In this document: positions 7,877-16,432 of the stretch, one piece after another
How the letters are laid out: each line of letters begins with the position of its first letter
How positions within the stretch are numbered: the stretch's first letter is position 1
Assembly (NCBI GenBank): GCA_001028815.1
Contig: LDJB01000001.1
Coordinates: 1,052,549-1,116,548 of the forward strand
Reading direction: 5' to 3'
From: Peptococcaceae bacterium 1109
GTDB lineage: Bacteria > Bacillota > Limnochordia > Darwinibacteriales > Darwinibacteriaceae
DNA: 64,000 bases
Translations under genes and position numbers: made by a program
The notes under the pieces: model-generated
Seen by the model: the letters and a program-made list of their open reading frames with translations, nothing else
Told to the model about the DNA's origin: nothing
Database searches by the model: none

Positions 7877-8950
7877 TTACGCGGGAATCACGTGCACCAC
7901 CTGCGGTGCGAAGTACACGCCCACCTCATCGCCAACACTACGGATGCCCTTCTCAATTGGGGACGAAACAACCGCATGGAGATTGGTTTCCTGTACAATC
8001 AGGTCATACTCCACAACAGAGCCGAGGTAGACCACTCTGTTCACCACTCCCGTGGCGTACGCCTGTGCTTCTCCCAGGTGCACAGCTTCGGGGCGCAGCA
8101 CAAGACTTACTAGGGATCCCACAGGCAAGTTCTCTTCGTGGTCGATAGTGATCACCTTGCCCCACACCTTCACATCCAGCTTGCCTGGGGCCGAGCCCAC
8201 CACTTCTGCTTCCACGAAGTTCACCTGCCCGATAAAGTCCGCAACGAAACTTGTGCGAGGCCGGTTGTAGATTTCCCAAGGGGTGCCCATCTGCTCAATG
8301 CGGCCCTTGTTCATCACCACGATCCGGTCAGAGATGGCCATGGCTTCCCCTTGGTCGTGGGTTACGTAAACTGCTGTTATCCCCAGGTGCTGCTGGATCC
8401 GGCGGATCTCAAGGCGCATCTGTTCCCGCAGCTTTGCATCGAGGTTGGACAAGGGCTCGTCAAAAAGGAGCACCTTTGGTTCTGTGATGATGGCCCTTGC
8501 GAGGGCTACCCGCTGCTGCTGGCCTCCAGATAGCTGGTCAGGCATGCGCTTACCCAATCCTGCCAAGCCAACCAGTTCCAAGATGGAGTCGACCCTCTGG
8601 GCAATCTCTGCCTTAGGTATCTTCCTAAGTGACAAGCCAAACCCCACGTTATCTGCTACAGTCATGTGGGGGAAAATCGCATAGTTCTGGAACACCATCG
8701 ATGTATCCCGCTGGTCAGGTGTAAGGTTGGTAATATCCTTGTCGCCTAAGAAAACCTGCCCCGCGGTGGGGATTTCGAATCCTGCAATCATCCGCAGCGT
8801 AGTAGTCTTGCCGCAACCAGAAGGCCCTAGGAGGGTAACCAGCTCCCCTTCCTTAATCTCCAGGTTGATGCTATCCACCGCAATGACTTTCGCCTGGCGA
8901 TCGTCGGGACTGTCAAACTCCTTCCGCAAATTCTTAAGTGTAACTCCCAT
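7877..8950 (-). CDS. ABC transporter ATP-binding protein, ferric/spermidine/phosphonate type
   Basis: ATPase of an import system (PotA/FbpC/CysA-like), 357 residues. Walker A GPSGCGKTT, Q-loop FQNYAIFPHM, signature LSGGQQQRVALARA, Walker B VLLFDEPLSNLDAKLR, and H-loop VYVTHDQGEAMAI are all intact. A C-terminal TOBE-like regulatory domain follows (residues about 240-357). It is the last gene of the operon with the permease and binding protein upstream (11-base gap). The ATG has TAGGAGGG upstream. Substrate class is only known at the level of ferric iron or 2-aminoethylphosphonate-type importers. Confidence 0.92.
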   Translation of the reverse strand: MGVTLKNLRKEFDSPDDRQAKVIAVDSINLEIKEGELVTLLGPSGCGKTTTLRMIAGFEIPTAGQVFLGDKDITNLTPDQRDTSMVFQNYAIFPHMTVADNVGFGLSLRKIPKAEIAQRVDSILELVGLAGLGKRMPDQLSGGQQQRVALARAIITEPKVLLFDEPLSNLDAKLREQMRLEIRRIQQHLGITAVYVTHDQGEAMAISDRIVVMNKGRIEQMGTPWEIYNRPRTSFVADFIGQVNFVEAEVVGSAPGKLDVKVWGKVITIDHEENLPVGSLVSLVLRPEAVHLGEAQAYATGVVNRVVYLGSVVEYDLIVQETNLHAVVSSPIEKGIRSVGDEVGVYFAPQVVHVIPA

Positions 8951-8961
8951 GGTATACCCTC

Positions 8962-10659
8962 CTAAAATCGCGTTTCAAATCTGACGCCAAACAGGCGGTC
9001 TACAATCAAGCGTATCACAATGATCGCCACCACGATGATCCCCACAAGCAGCAAACTAAACGCTGCCGCCGCCCCGAGGCGCCCAGAGCCGACTTGGTTC
9101 AGGATCTGGACTGTCATGAGGTTCCAGTCTGCAGAAACCAAGAATATCGCCGCACTAATGGCTGTCATCGCCCGGACAAAGGCAAATACCAGCCCGCTGA
9201 AGAACGCCGGGGAGATTAGGGGCAAAGTAATGCGGCGGAACACGGTCTGAGAGTTAGCTCCCAGGTTCGTTGCGGCTTCCTCAATGCCCGGATCGATTTG
9301 GTGCAAGGCAGCGATCCCGTTTTGAATTCCCACAGGCACATACCGGAACACGAAGTTAGCCACCAAGATGGTGAGCGTGCCTGTAAGCAAGAACGGCCGT
9401 TGGTTAAACGCCAAGATGTACCCAATACCAATTACTGTACCTGGCAAGGCAAAGCTCAGCATGGAGGTAAACTCCATCGCAGACCGGCCCAAGAAACGCT
9501 TCCGCACTACTAAGAAGGCAATGAACATGCCGATGAGCCCGCTGATGGGCGTCGAGGTGACTGCCACAGTTAATGTATCAAGGATGGTTTCAAAGCCCAC
9601 GTCCAGGACATAGGTAAAGTTCCGCAAGGTAAAGCCATAGTCAAAGCCCCAAGCCTTGGAGAAGGCACCCACCACAATGACACCGTAAAAGCCCAAGACT
9701 ATAACACAGATGGCCATGGCAAAACCGAACAGTACCCAGCGCATTACCGGCCCCACTGCTTTAACCGTTGAGCGGGTAGGCTTCCCAGATACTGTGACAT
9801 AGCTCTTCCTGCTTACCCAATACTTCTGCAAAACGAAGGCAGTGATGGATGGGATGAGCAGGGTAACTGCGAGAGCCGCGCCGCCAGGGAGATCGTACAT
9901 TCCTGTAATCTGGAGGTAGGCCTGCACTGCGAGCGTGGGAAAGGCACTGCCAGCAAGGACCAGGGGGTTCCCGAAGTCCGCGAGAGATTCAATAAACACC
10001 ACTAGCATCGCGCTGGCAATCCCTGGTACCGCAAGAGGCAACGTGATCTTCCGAAACACTGTCCACCGGCTCGCACCAAGGTCAAAGGCAGCATCCTCTA
10101 GTGCAGGGTTAATTGCCTCTAAAACACCCTTTAGCGACAGATATGCCACGGGGAAAAACGTCACCGTCTGCGCAAGCAAGAGCCCCCGGATCCCGTAGAT
10201 GGGGAAGTTTCGGATGCCGAAGAGATTATACGTAATAAGTCCGTTATTGCCAAAGAGCAGCAAGATGCTGAGTGAGCTTACAAAAGGCGGCGAGATGATG
10301 GGTATGATGGCGATCATATCGATGAGGCGCTTAAAGGGAATATTCACCCGCGTCACCGTATAAGCCAAGATAAAACCAACCACCACTGAAGTCAGCGCAG
10401 AAAGCGCCCCCATAAGCAGGCTGTTAGTGAAAGCACGCCGCATATACCAGCTCTTAAAGAGATTGGTGTAAATCTCAAATGGCGAGCCATCGCTAGCTAC
10501 GCTCATGTCCACCACTTTAATCAGTGGCAGGATAATGAAGATGCCAAGCATTGCGAAGATCAGCAAGATAGAGATGAGCAGCCACGGTTCCCGAAGCAGC
10601 CGTCCCAGATCTTGCATGACTGGGCGGAGTCTGCGCCCCGCTGCCGGTGTTGAAAGCAA
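8962..10659 (-). CDS. ABC transporter permease, fused double domain (FbpB/AfuB type)
   Basis: A 565-residue membrane protein with two homologous BPD-type permease halves, each with about six membrane segments and an EAA loop: LEDAAFDLGASRWTVFRKIT in the first and IEEAATNLGANSQTVFRRIT in the second. Each loop is followed by LPL and contacts the ATPase. Fused double permeases are typical of ferric iron and phosphonate importers. The start is TTG at 10659 with GAGGAGGGG upstream. It sits between the binding protein and the ATPase genes. Confidence 0.92.
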   Translation of the reverse strand: MLSTPAAGRRLRPVMQDLGRLLREPWLLISILLIFAMLGIFIILPLIKVVDMSVASDGSPFEIYTNLFKSWYMRRAFTNSLLMGALSALTSVVVGFILAYTVTRVNIPFKRLIDMIAIIPIISPPFVSSLSILLLFGNNGLITYNLFGIRNFPIYGIRGLLLAQTVTFFPVAYLSLKGVLEAINPALEDAAFDLGASRWTVFRKITLPLAVPGIASAMLVVFIESLADFGNPLVLAGSAFPTLAVQAYLQITGMYDLPGGAALAVTLLIPSITAFVLQKYWVSRKSYVTVSGKPTRSTVKAVGPVMRWVLFGFAMAICVIVLGFYGVIVVGAFSKAWGFDYGFTLRNFTYVLDVGFETILDTLTVAVTSTPISGLIGMFIAFLVVRKRFLGRSAMEFTSMLSFALPGTVIGIGYILAFNQRPFLLTGTLTILVANFVFRYVPVGIQNGIAALHQIDPGIEEAATNLGANSQTVFRRITLPLISPAFFSGLVFAFVRAMTAISAAIFLVSADWNLMTVQILNQVGSGRLGAAAAFSLLLVGIIVVAIIVIRLIVDRLFGVRFETRF

Positions 10660-10680
10660 GTTAACCCCTCCTCAACTTGG

Positions 10681-10705
10681 AAAAAGGGGCCCGAAGGCCC
10701 CCTTT
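10681..10705 (-). terminator. Intra-operon UUCG hairpin
   Basis: An 11-bp stem with a TTCG tetraloop (AAAAGGGGGCC-TTCG-GGCCCCTTTTT on the minus strand) starts five bases after the binding-protein stop codon. With its terminal T run it looks like a leaky terminator or 3' stabiliser, lowering permease expression relative to the binding protein. Confidence 0.75.
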
Positions 10706-10709
10706 TAGA

Positions 10710-11708
10710 TTACTGGCCCCGCAGAACCTCGTCGATCCACTTGTTGACCAGGTACTCCCGGTTGTCGCCAGCCCAGAGCGCATCGTAGTCAATGGTGGGA
10801 ATGTCGCTGAATGCAGGCAGACCTTCACCGGTGGATGCTTCTGGATGGACTGGGAAGAAATAAGTCTTCAGCTCACTGAGCTTGTTTTGGCCTTCCACGG
10901 AGATGAGCCAGTCGACCAGAGCTTGAGCAGCCTCGATGTTGGGCGCACCCTTAATGATGGAAACGGCCGGTGCTTCGTAGCCTACACCTTCCTTGGGGAA
11001 GATGAGCTTCAGCGGATAGCCCTCATCCATAAGCTTCAGGAATGCCGGGGTAAACTGGATGGCAACTCCAGCTTGTCCAATGGCCACTGCCTGGGAAGGC
11101 GCGGTTCCGCTTTGAGTGTACGACTGGATGTTCTTGTGGAGTTCCTTCAGGTAATCAAAGGCTTCGTCCTCGCCCCATGCCAGAACCATAGAAGCCACGA
11201 GGTTGTAGGCGGTCCCGGAAGACTGGGGTGTGGGCATCTGGATCTCGCCTCTAAACTCTGGTTTCAGCAGGTCGTACCAGGATTCAGGCATTTCAATGCC
11301 TGCCCGCTCTGCCCAACCAGTGTGGATGGCTACGCCCATGGGGTTCATGTAGAAGCTTGTCCAATAGCCCTCTGGATCATAGAACTTCGCATCGAGAGCG
11401 GCTGCGTTAGGGGACATATAAGGCTGGGTCAAACCTCTATCCTTAGCCAGGACGTGGTTCTCCGAAGGAGCGCCTAGCCATACATCTGCTTGAGGATTGT
11501 TCTTCTCTGCTTCCATCCGGGCCAAAGCCGGGCCAGAAGAAAGGAACACAAACCGCACGTCAATGCCAGTGGACTGTGTAAAGGCATTCAAGAGAGCACG
11601 GGCGTTTTCCTCGTCAACACTGGAATACACCGTCAAAGTGTTCGCCGATGCGCTAACTGCTAAGCTTAGAACAAGTAAAACTGCCACTACCAAGATACTT
11701 CTTTTCAA
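10710..11708 (-). CDS. Extracellular solute-binding protein, ferric/phosphonate type
   Basis: A secreted receptor (family 1/FbpA-like) of 332 residues. The signal peptide MKRSILVVAVLLVLSLAVSA precedes NTLTVYSSVDEENARALLNA, the typical first strand and helix. PQADVWLGAPSENHVLA and the GIEMPESWYDLLKPEFRGEI region are family hallmarks. I do not see the paired C-terminal tyrosines that bind Fe3+ in FbpA, so the ligand may not be iron. Start is TTG at 11708 with GGGAGGG upstream. It is the first gene of the operon, behind a leader with an intrinsic terminator. Confidence 0.88.
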   Translation of the reverse strand: MKRSILVVAVLLVLSLAVSASANTLTVYSSVDEENARALLNAFTQSTGIDVRFVFLSSGPALARMEAEKNNPQADVWLGAPSENHVLAKDRGLTQPYMSPNAAALDAKFYDPEGYWTSFYMNPMGVAIHTGWAERAGIEMPESWYDLLKPEFRGEIQMPTPQSSGTAYNLVASMVLAWGEDEAFDYLKELHKNIQSYTQSGTAPSQAVAIGQAGVAIQFTPAFLKLMDEGYPLKLIFPKEGVGYEAPAVSIIKGAPNIEAAQALVDWLISVEGQNKLSELKTYFFPVHPEASTGEGLPAFSDIPTIDYDALWAGDNREYLVNKWIDEVLRGQ

Positions 11709-11812
11709 GGTTTTCCCTCCCGAAGATTTTGATTTTGCAGCTGAACTAACCTAAGGCTCCTTCTAAGCGCACCACCCCTTTCAAGACTTCTTTTAGTGAT
11801 AAAAAAATAGGC

Positions 11813-11938
11813 AGCTTCAAGAAACACCGACAAAGTCAGTATTGTCCAAAAGCAGCCTACTCCTTCAGCAACCTGCTTTTCCGCTCACTGGGGAAAAGCC
11901 TGTTCCAAACTAGTAGTGCACCAGTTCTATTTCACTGT
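11813..11938 (-). promoter_or_regulatory. Structured 5' leader with intrinsic terminator (candidate riboswitch/attenuator)
   Basis: The minus transcript contains a perfect 8-bp hairpin (GCTTTTCC/GGAAAAGC) followed by GCTGAAGGAGTAGGC. A terminator hairpin (TAGGCTGCTT pairing with AAGCTGCCTA, one mismatch, with an inner GACAA/TTGTC stem) then leads into TTTTTTT. It lies about 105 bases before the first gene. The GCTGAAGGAGTA segment faintly recalls the glycine aptamer core, but the other conserved glycine elements are absent. I assign no class. Confidence 0.6.
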
Positions 11939-11944
11939 GATTAT

Positions 11945-11974
11945 ATAGTAACACATGAGAAGAATCCTTGTCAA
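11945..11974 (-). promoter_or_regulatory. Probable sigma-A promoter of the ABC operon leader
   Basis: Minus strand TTGACA (11969-11974), 18-base spacer, TACTAT (11945-11950). This places the transcript start at about 11938, just before the structured leader. Confidence 0.5.
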
Positions 11975-11991
11975 TTATGAATAAAAAGGCG

Positions 11992-12384
11992 CTAGCTGGT
12001 GCGGCGCCGTGCCTGGGGCCGGAACATCGCCTCAAGGTTGGTATCTAAAGCACATACGATGAGTTTTTCCGAATCTTGTACACTGATATCCGTATACAGC
12101 GTGCGGATAGATGCCCCTGTGACGCTGTGGAGGAGCGCCTTAAAGGCCTCTTGATTGCTCTTCAGCAGCGTTTCCCGGAGGCGTTTAATCAGGTCCACGC
12201 TTTCCGGATTGTCCCGTACCTGCTCCTCTGCAGGGGTAAGGATGCCTCGCTGCCTTATGATAATCATGTCCTGCACGATAAAGGTGTTAATCTCCTTGGG
12301 GCCCCTGCCGAAGTACTCCCGTTCGAACTTCATCACAGCACTACCGATTTTCGATTCCAGTTCTCCCTTTGTGCGAAAATCCAT
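11992..12384 (-). CDS. DUF2294 (MpsC-like) protein
   Basis: A soluble 130-residue protein of the DUF2294/MpsC family, first tied to Na+-coupled membrane potential systems in staphylococci but functionally unclear elsewhere. Recognisable stretches are GPKEINTFIVQDMIIIRQRG and ILTPAEEQVRDNPESVDLIKRLRE, with a C-terminal DISVQDSEKLIVCALD. The ATG at 12384 is chosen over a GTG at 12411 because GAGGG lies just upstream and the ATG begins eight bases after the preceding stop. It is co-transcribed with the HAMP/DUF4388 protein and a second DUF2294 protein. Confidence 0.8.
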   Translation of the reverse strand: MDFRTKGELESKIGSAVMKFEREYFGRGPKEINTFIVQDMIIIRQRGILTPAEEQVRDNPESVDLIKRLRETLLKSNQEAFKALLHSVTGASIRTLYTDISVQDSEKLIVCALDTNLEAMFRPQARRRTS

Positions 12385-12392
12385 GCTATCCC

Positions 12393-13649
12393 TCACTCTC
12401 CCCTGCGCCACGCCGCTCGGGCCCAGAGCGACACAACATTGGCAGGCGGCGGGTTTAGGCCCACATCCGAAATGCTGCTTTCAATCAATCCCACGACGGC
12501 AAAGCGGTAAAGGTAGCGCTGGACCCTCTCAGGGGTCCACCCTAAGTCTCTGGCATACTGCGTCACAGTGCGCTGATCATCGATAGCTTCCCACAGGTAG
12601 AGCTCATCAGCGGTGAGGTCCAAGCGGACTTGTTCCTCATCAAAGCCATGCTGAGACTTTTTCGCCACGTAGCGAAAATCTGGGACGTATTGCTCAATGA
12701 ACCGCAGGGAATGCACACGGCGGGCGGCGTAGAGCAAAACCGCATGCCACGACAAAGTCTGCAGCTCGTCTTCGAGGGGCTTCATCTTCGGGTTGAACTT
12801 AAACGTCCCCTCTTCCAGAAGAAACAGTGCATAAAAGGCCCTGCGCCCTCTGTACTCACGGAATGCCGCTCCCCGGATGTTTCCGTTCTGGACATAGACC
12901 AGGCCTAAATCGGAGCGGGACATAATCGCAAGCATCCCTGTCTGCCGGGTAAAGCGGAGCATCATGAGGAGCATAGACAGAGGATAGAGTTCTAGGTTTC
13001 CTTCCCAGATCATGGCGTGGGTGATGGCACCCCCCACAAGCTGGCGGAAGCGCAGACGCATTTCCTCTAAGACCCGGGCCATATGCTGAACTTCCCGGGG
13101 ACCGGAAATCTCAATGTGCCGGTCAAACTGACCAGCCAAAAGGCCAGACCCTACAGAGGCAAGGCGCCTTAAAGGGCGGAGCTCAAAGCTTACAACCAAA
13201 GCGGTGAACATGCACAGGCCTACAGCTGCCACTGTGAGAAGCCGCGAGACGGCCGTGCGCACTTCCCCATATACCTCTAAGATGGGCGAAGCGATAGTAA
13301 CCTTCAGCCGCTCCCCTGCCACGGTCAGCTCATAACTCTCAACCGTCAAGGTCTGACTTGAGGACAGAGACCACAACGGATGAAGCAGTCCGTGGGCGTC
13401 GTAGTAATCCAGCTGGGTGATTTGCCATTCATCGAGGCTGCCGTCAAACTGGCTGAGGTAATCAAGAACGGTCATGTCAGGAGAGGAAAACAACCCCCGG
13501 CGCTCGGCAAGCCACTCAAGCATGCCCCGCTCGATCTGGGCAGTGACCACGTGCTCGACGCGGGCATCGATTACAGCTCCCACAACCCATATGGAGAGCA
13601 AAGCGGCAACTAAGACGTAAAGCCCTGTCCTGCCCGCAACGGAGCGCAC
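12393..13649 (-). CDS. Membrane sensor-like protein with HAMP and DUF4388 domains
   Basis: A 418-residue protein. A transmembrane segment at residues 8-27 is followed by an extracytoplasmic region of about 110 residues, then a second transmembrane segment (LLTVAAVGLCMFTALVVSF, about 139-158). A HAMP linker follows (LRPLRRLASVGSGLLAGQFD), then a DUF4388/PatA-like domain (GNLELYPLSMLLMMLRFTRQ ... GLVYVQNGNIRGAAF) and a winged-helix-like tail (YARDLGWTPERVQRYLYRF). No kinase, cyclase or receiver domain is present, so any output must go through partners. Start is GTG at 13649. The DUF2294 genes on either side suggest a shared signalling complex. Confidence 0.75.
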   Translation of the reverse strand: MRSVAGRTGLYVLVAALLSIWVVGAVIDARVEHVVTAQIERGMLEWLAERRGLFSSPDMTVLDYLSQFDGSLDEWQITQLDYYDAHGLLHPLWSLSSSQTLTVESYELTVAGERLKVTIASPILEVYGEVRTAVSRLLTVAAVGLCMFTALVVSFELRPLRRLASVGSGLLAGQFDRHIEISGPREVQHMARVLEEMRLRFRQLVGGAITHAMIWEGNLELYPLSMLLMMLRFTRQTGMLAIMSRSDLGLVYVQNGNIRGAAFREYRGRRAFYALFLLEEGTFKFNPKMKPLEDELQTLSWHAVLLYAARRVHSLRFIEQYVPDFRYVAKKSQHGFDEEQVRLDLTADELYLWEAIDDQRTVTQYARDLGWTPERVQRYLYRFAVVGLIESSISDVGLNPPPANVVSLWARAAWRRGE

Positions 13650-13660
13650 GGCATCACATC

Positions 13661-14053
13661 CTACCCGTCACTTCGCGCAACAGGACAGTAGATGACCAGT
13701 TCATCTGCTTCCGGCAGGAGGCTCACTCCCACACCCAAAGCCCGGGCACCTAGCCTTTCCTGGATGCTCTGCATGATTACGGGCTGCAAAGCCCGCCACT
13801 GCTGTTCTAAAAGGTCGCGGATCATTTTCGCCCCTTCAGGATCGTCCCGCACCAAACAGCGTTCTGCTTTGCTGAGCACCCCGCGGGCGCGGTAAACCAC
13901 CAGGTCATCTAGGAGGTAGACCTGAGCTGACTCAGGGACCCGTTCAGTATACCTCTCCTGAAGCTGAGATAGATCGCGACATAGATAAAAGGTTGTGGGG
14001 TCACCGGGGAATCCCCGTACTACAGATTGCATCCTGTTCATCCTCTCGTACAT
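13661..14053 (-). CDS. DUF2294 (MpsC-like) protein, second copy
   Basis: About 130 residues, paralogous to the protein at 11992-12384. DDLVVYRARGVLSKAERCLV corresponds to DMIIIRQRGILTPAEEQVRD, with SLLPEADELVIYCPV at the C-terminus. The N-terminal half is more diverged and lacks the clear PKEI/TFI strand. Several in-frame ATGs (14053, 14038, 14029) lie close together without a strong Shine-Dalgarno, so the start is uncertain. It is first in the three-gene unit, 11 bases before the HAMP/DUF4388 gene. Confidence 0.72.
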   Translation of the reverse strand: MYERMNRMQSVVRGFPGDPTTFYLCRDLSQLQERYTERVPESAQVYLLDDLVVYRARGVLSKAERCLVRDDPEGAKMIRDLLEQQWRALQPVIMQSIQERLGARALGVGVSLLPEADELVIYCPVARSDG

Positions 14054-14192
14054 GAGCAATTCTACAACAAGTTTCCCACTCCTGCCATAGAGCCCCGATT
14101 GCCACTACATGGTACCATTTGCCCAGACAGTCAGGCTTCTGACGGACTTCGGAAAACGGAAAACTTGTGACTGAGCCGCGCATCATGTCTGA

Positions 14193-14346
14193 GAGTCTCG
14201 ACCTGCATCCCACGGGGGATCGATCTAAAGCGCGCTACCTTGGGGTGGTAGCGGTCGCATGACTCCCGCACGCGGGGATAGACCAAACCGTTGGTGTTCA
14301 ATCTCGCTCACCTGTGCGTCTCCCCCGCACACGCGGGGATCACCCC
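14193..14346 (+). CRISPR. Decayed CRISPR remnant, two to three type I-E-like repeats
   Basis: The best repeat is at 14318-14346 (GTCTCCCCCGCACACGCGGG, then GATCACCCC), with the CCCCGC/GCGGGG palindrome of I-E-type repeats. A second copy (GACTCCCGCACGCGGGGATA) lies exactly 61 bases upstream, the spacing of a 28-29-base repeat plus a 32-33-base spacer. A third, poorer copy ends in CACGGGGGAT at 14220, 59 bases further upstream. No cas gene is visible in the window. Confidence 0.6.
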
Positions 14347-15348
14347 ACATCGCCTGCAGTCGACTGCGCAACGGAGACCAAGTCAAGGGTGTTACCGTGA
14401 CTCTCGCTGGACCTCGTCTTCCACAGACTTGGGCGACCGCGCCTTCTATCCATATCCAGGCCATCCGTTGCAGAACGTTCTCTTGAAGTGCGGGTCTTGA
14501 GTGCCTTCCATTCTCGCGAGAGCCAGGTTCATCCGAAAACGGAGATCCGCACAGGCGAAACTTAAGATGCGATACCTTCCAGAGGCAGCAAAGGGGGTGA
14601 ATAGCCCGCGCCTGACCGGTTGGGAGAGCGCTTGAATGGCATTCAAGGGTCCATCCCACCCCCGCCAAAAATGATCTCCTGCCCGTCTTTGGCCGCCCCA
14701 CGCCTTCCCCACAGGACCGATGGCACCCTGACTCTTCATCAGGGGCCGATGGTCTGAGTCCTCCTTGTCCCAGCCCTTCCAGCCAGCAAAACACTCATAA
14801 CCAGTACCAGAGGAGTGTCGGCTCCATCGCCGTCCCCAAGGGCTCCTTTCCAGGATCTCAACGGAATGCGCCTTTGTCAGTCTTTAATAATTCCTCTGCA
14901 AAAACTCTGACATCGCAAAAAGCCCAGAAAGATCCCAATAGATCCAAGTGGACAAAATGTTTCTTTTAGCGTAGAATATGTTATAGAACTTATTCTCACA
15001 AGCCCAATATAGCCGGCTTCCGAAATCTCCGGCCAGCCCAGGGCTTGAGCACGTTTGGGCCTTCAATGGCGGTGTTGCATCTCTGTTTGTGAAGAAAATG
15101 TCGAACTAGATGTTTAGTGCTGCTGGAGCTAAAAGGCCAGCTGTTTTCTTTAGCTAATCCCACGAGAAGACTTCTATTAAGCTTGAACGGCCCGTACTTA
15201 TGAATAACAGCTTCATAGCCAAGTTTGGCAAGAGCAGATCAAAAGAAGGGGGAGAGTTTCGGGGCCAGCTAACCAGTTTCAGACGACAGTTTGCGAAGCG
15301 TTGGACAGGTTACCTTGCTTGCTACAAAAATTCCGAGGAGGTAGAGTG
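14347..15348. other. Long non-coding stretch upstream of the sugar importer
   Basis: About 1 kb with no supportable gene. A 189-codon minus frame (14225-14794) crosses the CRISPR repeats, is compositionally odd and has no recognisable domain, so I do not call it. The part after 15060 is more AT-rich and should contain the promoter of the downstream operon. The AGGAGGT at 15337-15343 is the ribosome binding site for the first gene. Confidence 0.45.
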
Positions 15349-16338
15349 ATGACAAGGTTGCCGAAAGCAGGTTTATTGCTGTTAGTGGCTGTCTTGGTTT
15401 TGTCGTGGGGTTCTGTATTCGTAGCTGCCCAAGAACTGATTAAAGTTGGGATTGTGAACTTGCCACCGGAAGAATCCGGCTACCGTCAGGCTAATGTGGA
15501 AGACATGACCGCTGTCTTCTCCAGGGAGAACGGCTATGACGCCAAGCAGACCAACACTGCCGATAACAGCGAACAGATCTCAGCGGCCAGAGGGTACATT
15601 CGCGATGGCGTTGACTATCTCCTGATCTCCGCGGCAAATGCGACTGGATGGGACGATGTCCTGCAGTCCGCAAAGAGAGCGGGCGTAAGGGTTATCCTCT
15701 TTGACCGGGCAATTGATACCGATCCCTCCAACTATGAAGCTGCTCTGCTCTCCGACATGCATTACGAGGGCCAGCTGGCAACAGATTGGATTCTGAACAA
15801 CGTCCCAGAACCTCGCAATGTCATCCTCATTCGCGGGCAGCTGGGAAGCGCCGCAGAGATCGGGCGCAGCGCACCATTACTTAAGGCTGCAGAAGAAGGC
15901 AAGTTGACCATTGTGGCTGACGGAACAGGCGGAGACACGTGGAGCCTTGAAGAAGCCCGTAAAGTGGTTGAAGCAGCCATTGCTGCGGGCAAGGACTTCA
16001 ACGTCATCTATGCACAGAATGACGGTATGGCCCAAGGCGCTGTCCAGGCCCTCGAAGCGGCTGGGATCAGCCATGGGAAAGACGGCAAGGTCAAGATCAT
16101 CGGCTTTGACTTCAACCGTTTTGCCCTCAGAAACGTCCAAGCCGGTTACTGGGATGCGGATGTACAGTGCAACCCACGCCAGGCATCCCAAATTGATCAG
16201 TGGATCAAGAGCGGTAATATCCCCAAGGGAATTATCTATCAGGAAGAGTTGATCCTCGATACTGATACGATCACCGATGAACACATCGAGAAATACGGCA
16301 TCAATGCCGACCCTGGCAAGGGTGTAATCACACGGTAA
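15349..16338 (+). CDS. ytfQ: Sugar ABC transporter substrate-binding protein (YtfQ-like)
   Basis: A secreted periplasmic-binding-protein (family 4) receptor of 329 residues. The signal peptide is MTRLPKAGLLLLVAVLVLSW with cleavage after VAAQ. YLLISAANATGWDDVLQSAK and VRVILFDRAIDTDPSNYEAA are close to the E. coli galactofuranose-binding protein YtfQ. YAQNDGMAQGAVQALEAAGI is the C-lobe hallmark. ATG at 15349 follows GAGGAGGTAGAGTG. First gene of a four-gene operon with YtfR, YtfT and YjfF-like partners. The ligand is inferred only by resemblance. Confidence 0.88.
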   Translation: MTRLPKAGLLLLVAVLVLSWGSVFVAAQELIKVGIVNLPPEESGYRQANVEDMTAVFSRENGYDAKQTNTADNSEQISAARGYIRDGVDYLLISAANATGWDDVLQSAKRAGVRVILFDRAIDTDPSNYEAALLSDMHYEGQLATDWILNNVPEPRNVILIRGQLGSAAEIGRSAPLLKAAEEGKLTIVADGTGGDTWSLEEARKVVEAAIAAGKDFNVIYAQNDGMAQGAVQALEAAGISHGKDGKVKIIGFDFNRFALRNVQAGYWDADVQCNPRQASQIDQWIKSGNIPKGIIYQEELILDTDTITDEHIEKYGINADPGKGVITR

Positions 16339-16432
16339 CTTTCCATAGTCGTCGCGCAGTGCGGCTGTTCGGACATGCTCCGAGCAACCGCACTGCTCTG
16401 TATTTATGTCCCTTGGGTAAGGAGGTCTTGGC

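Noticed and set aside
11813..11938. Glycine riboswitch in the ABC operon leader
   Set aside because: GCTGAAGGAGTA resembles the glycine core, but the GGAGAG and CTCTCAGG elements that must pair are absent.
14225..14794. 189-codon minus-strand frame
   Set aside because: It runs straight through CRISPR-like repeats, has an abnormal Cys/Arg/Gly/Pro-rich composition, no ribosome binding site and no recognisable domain.
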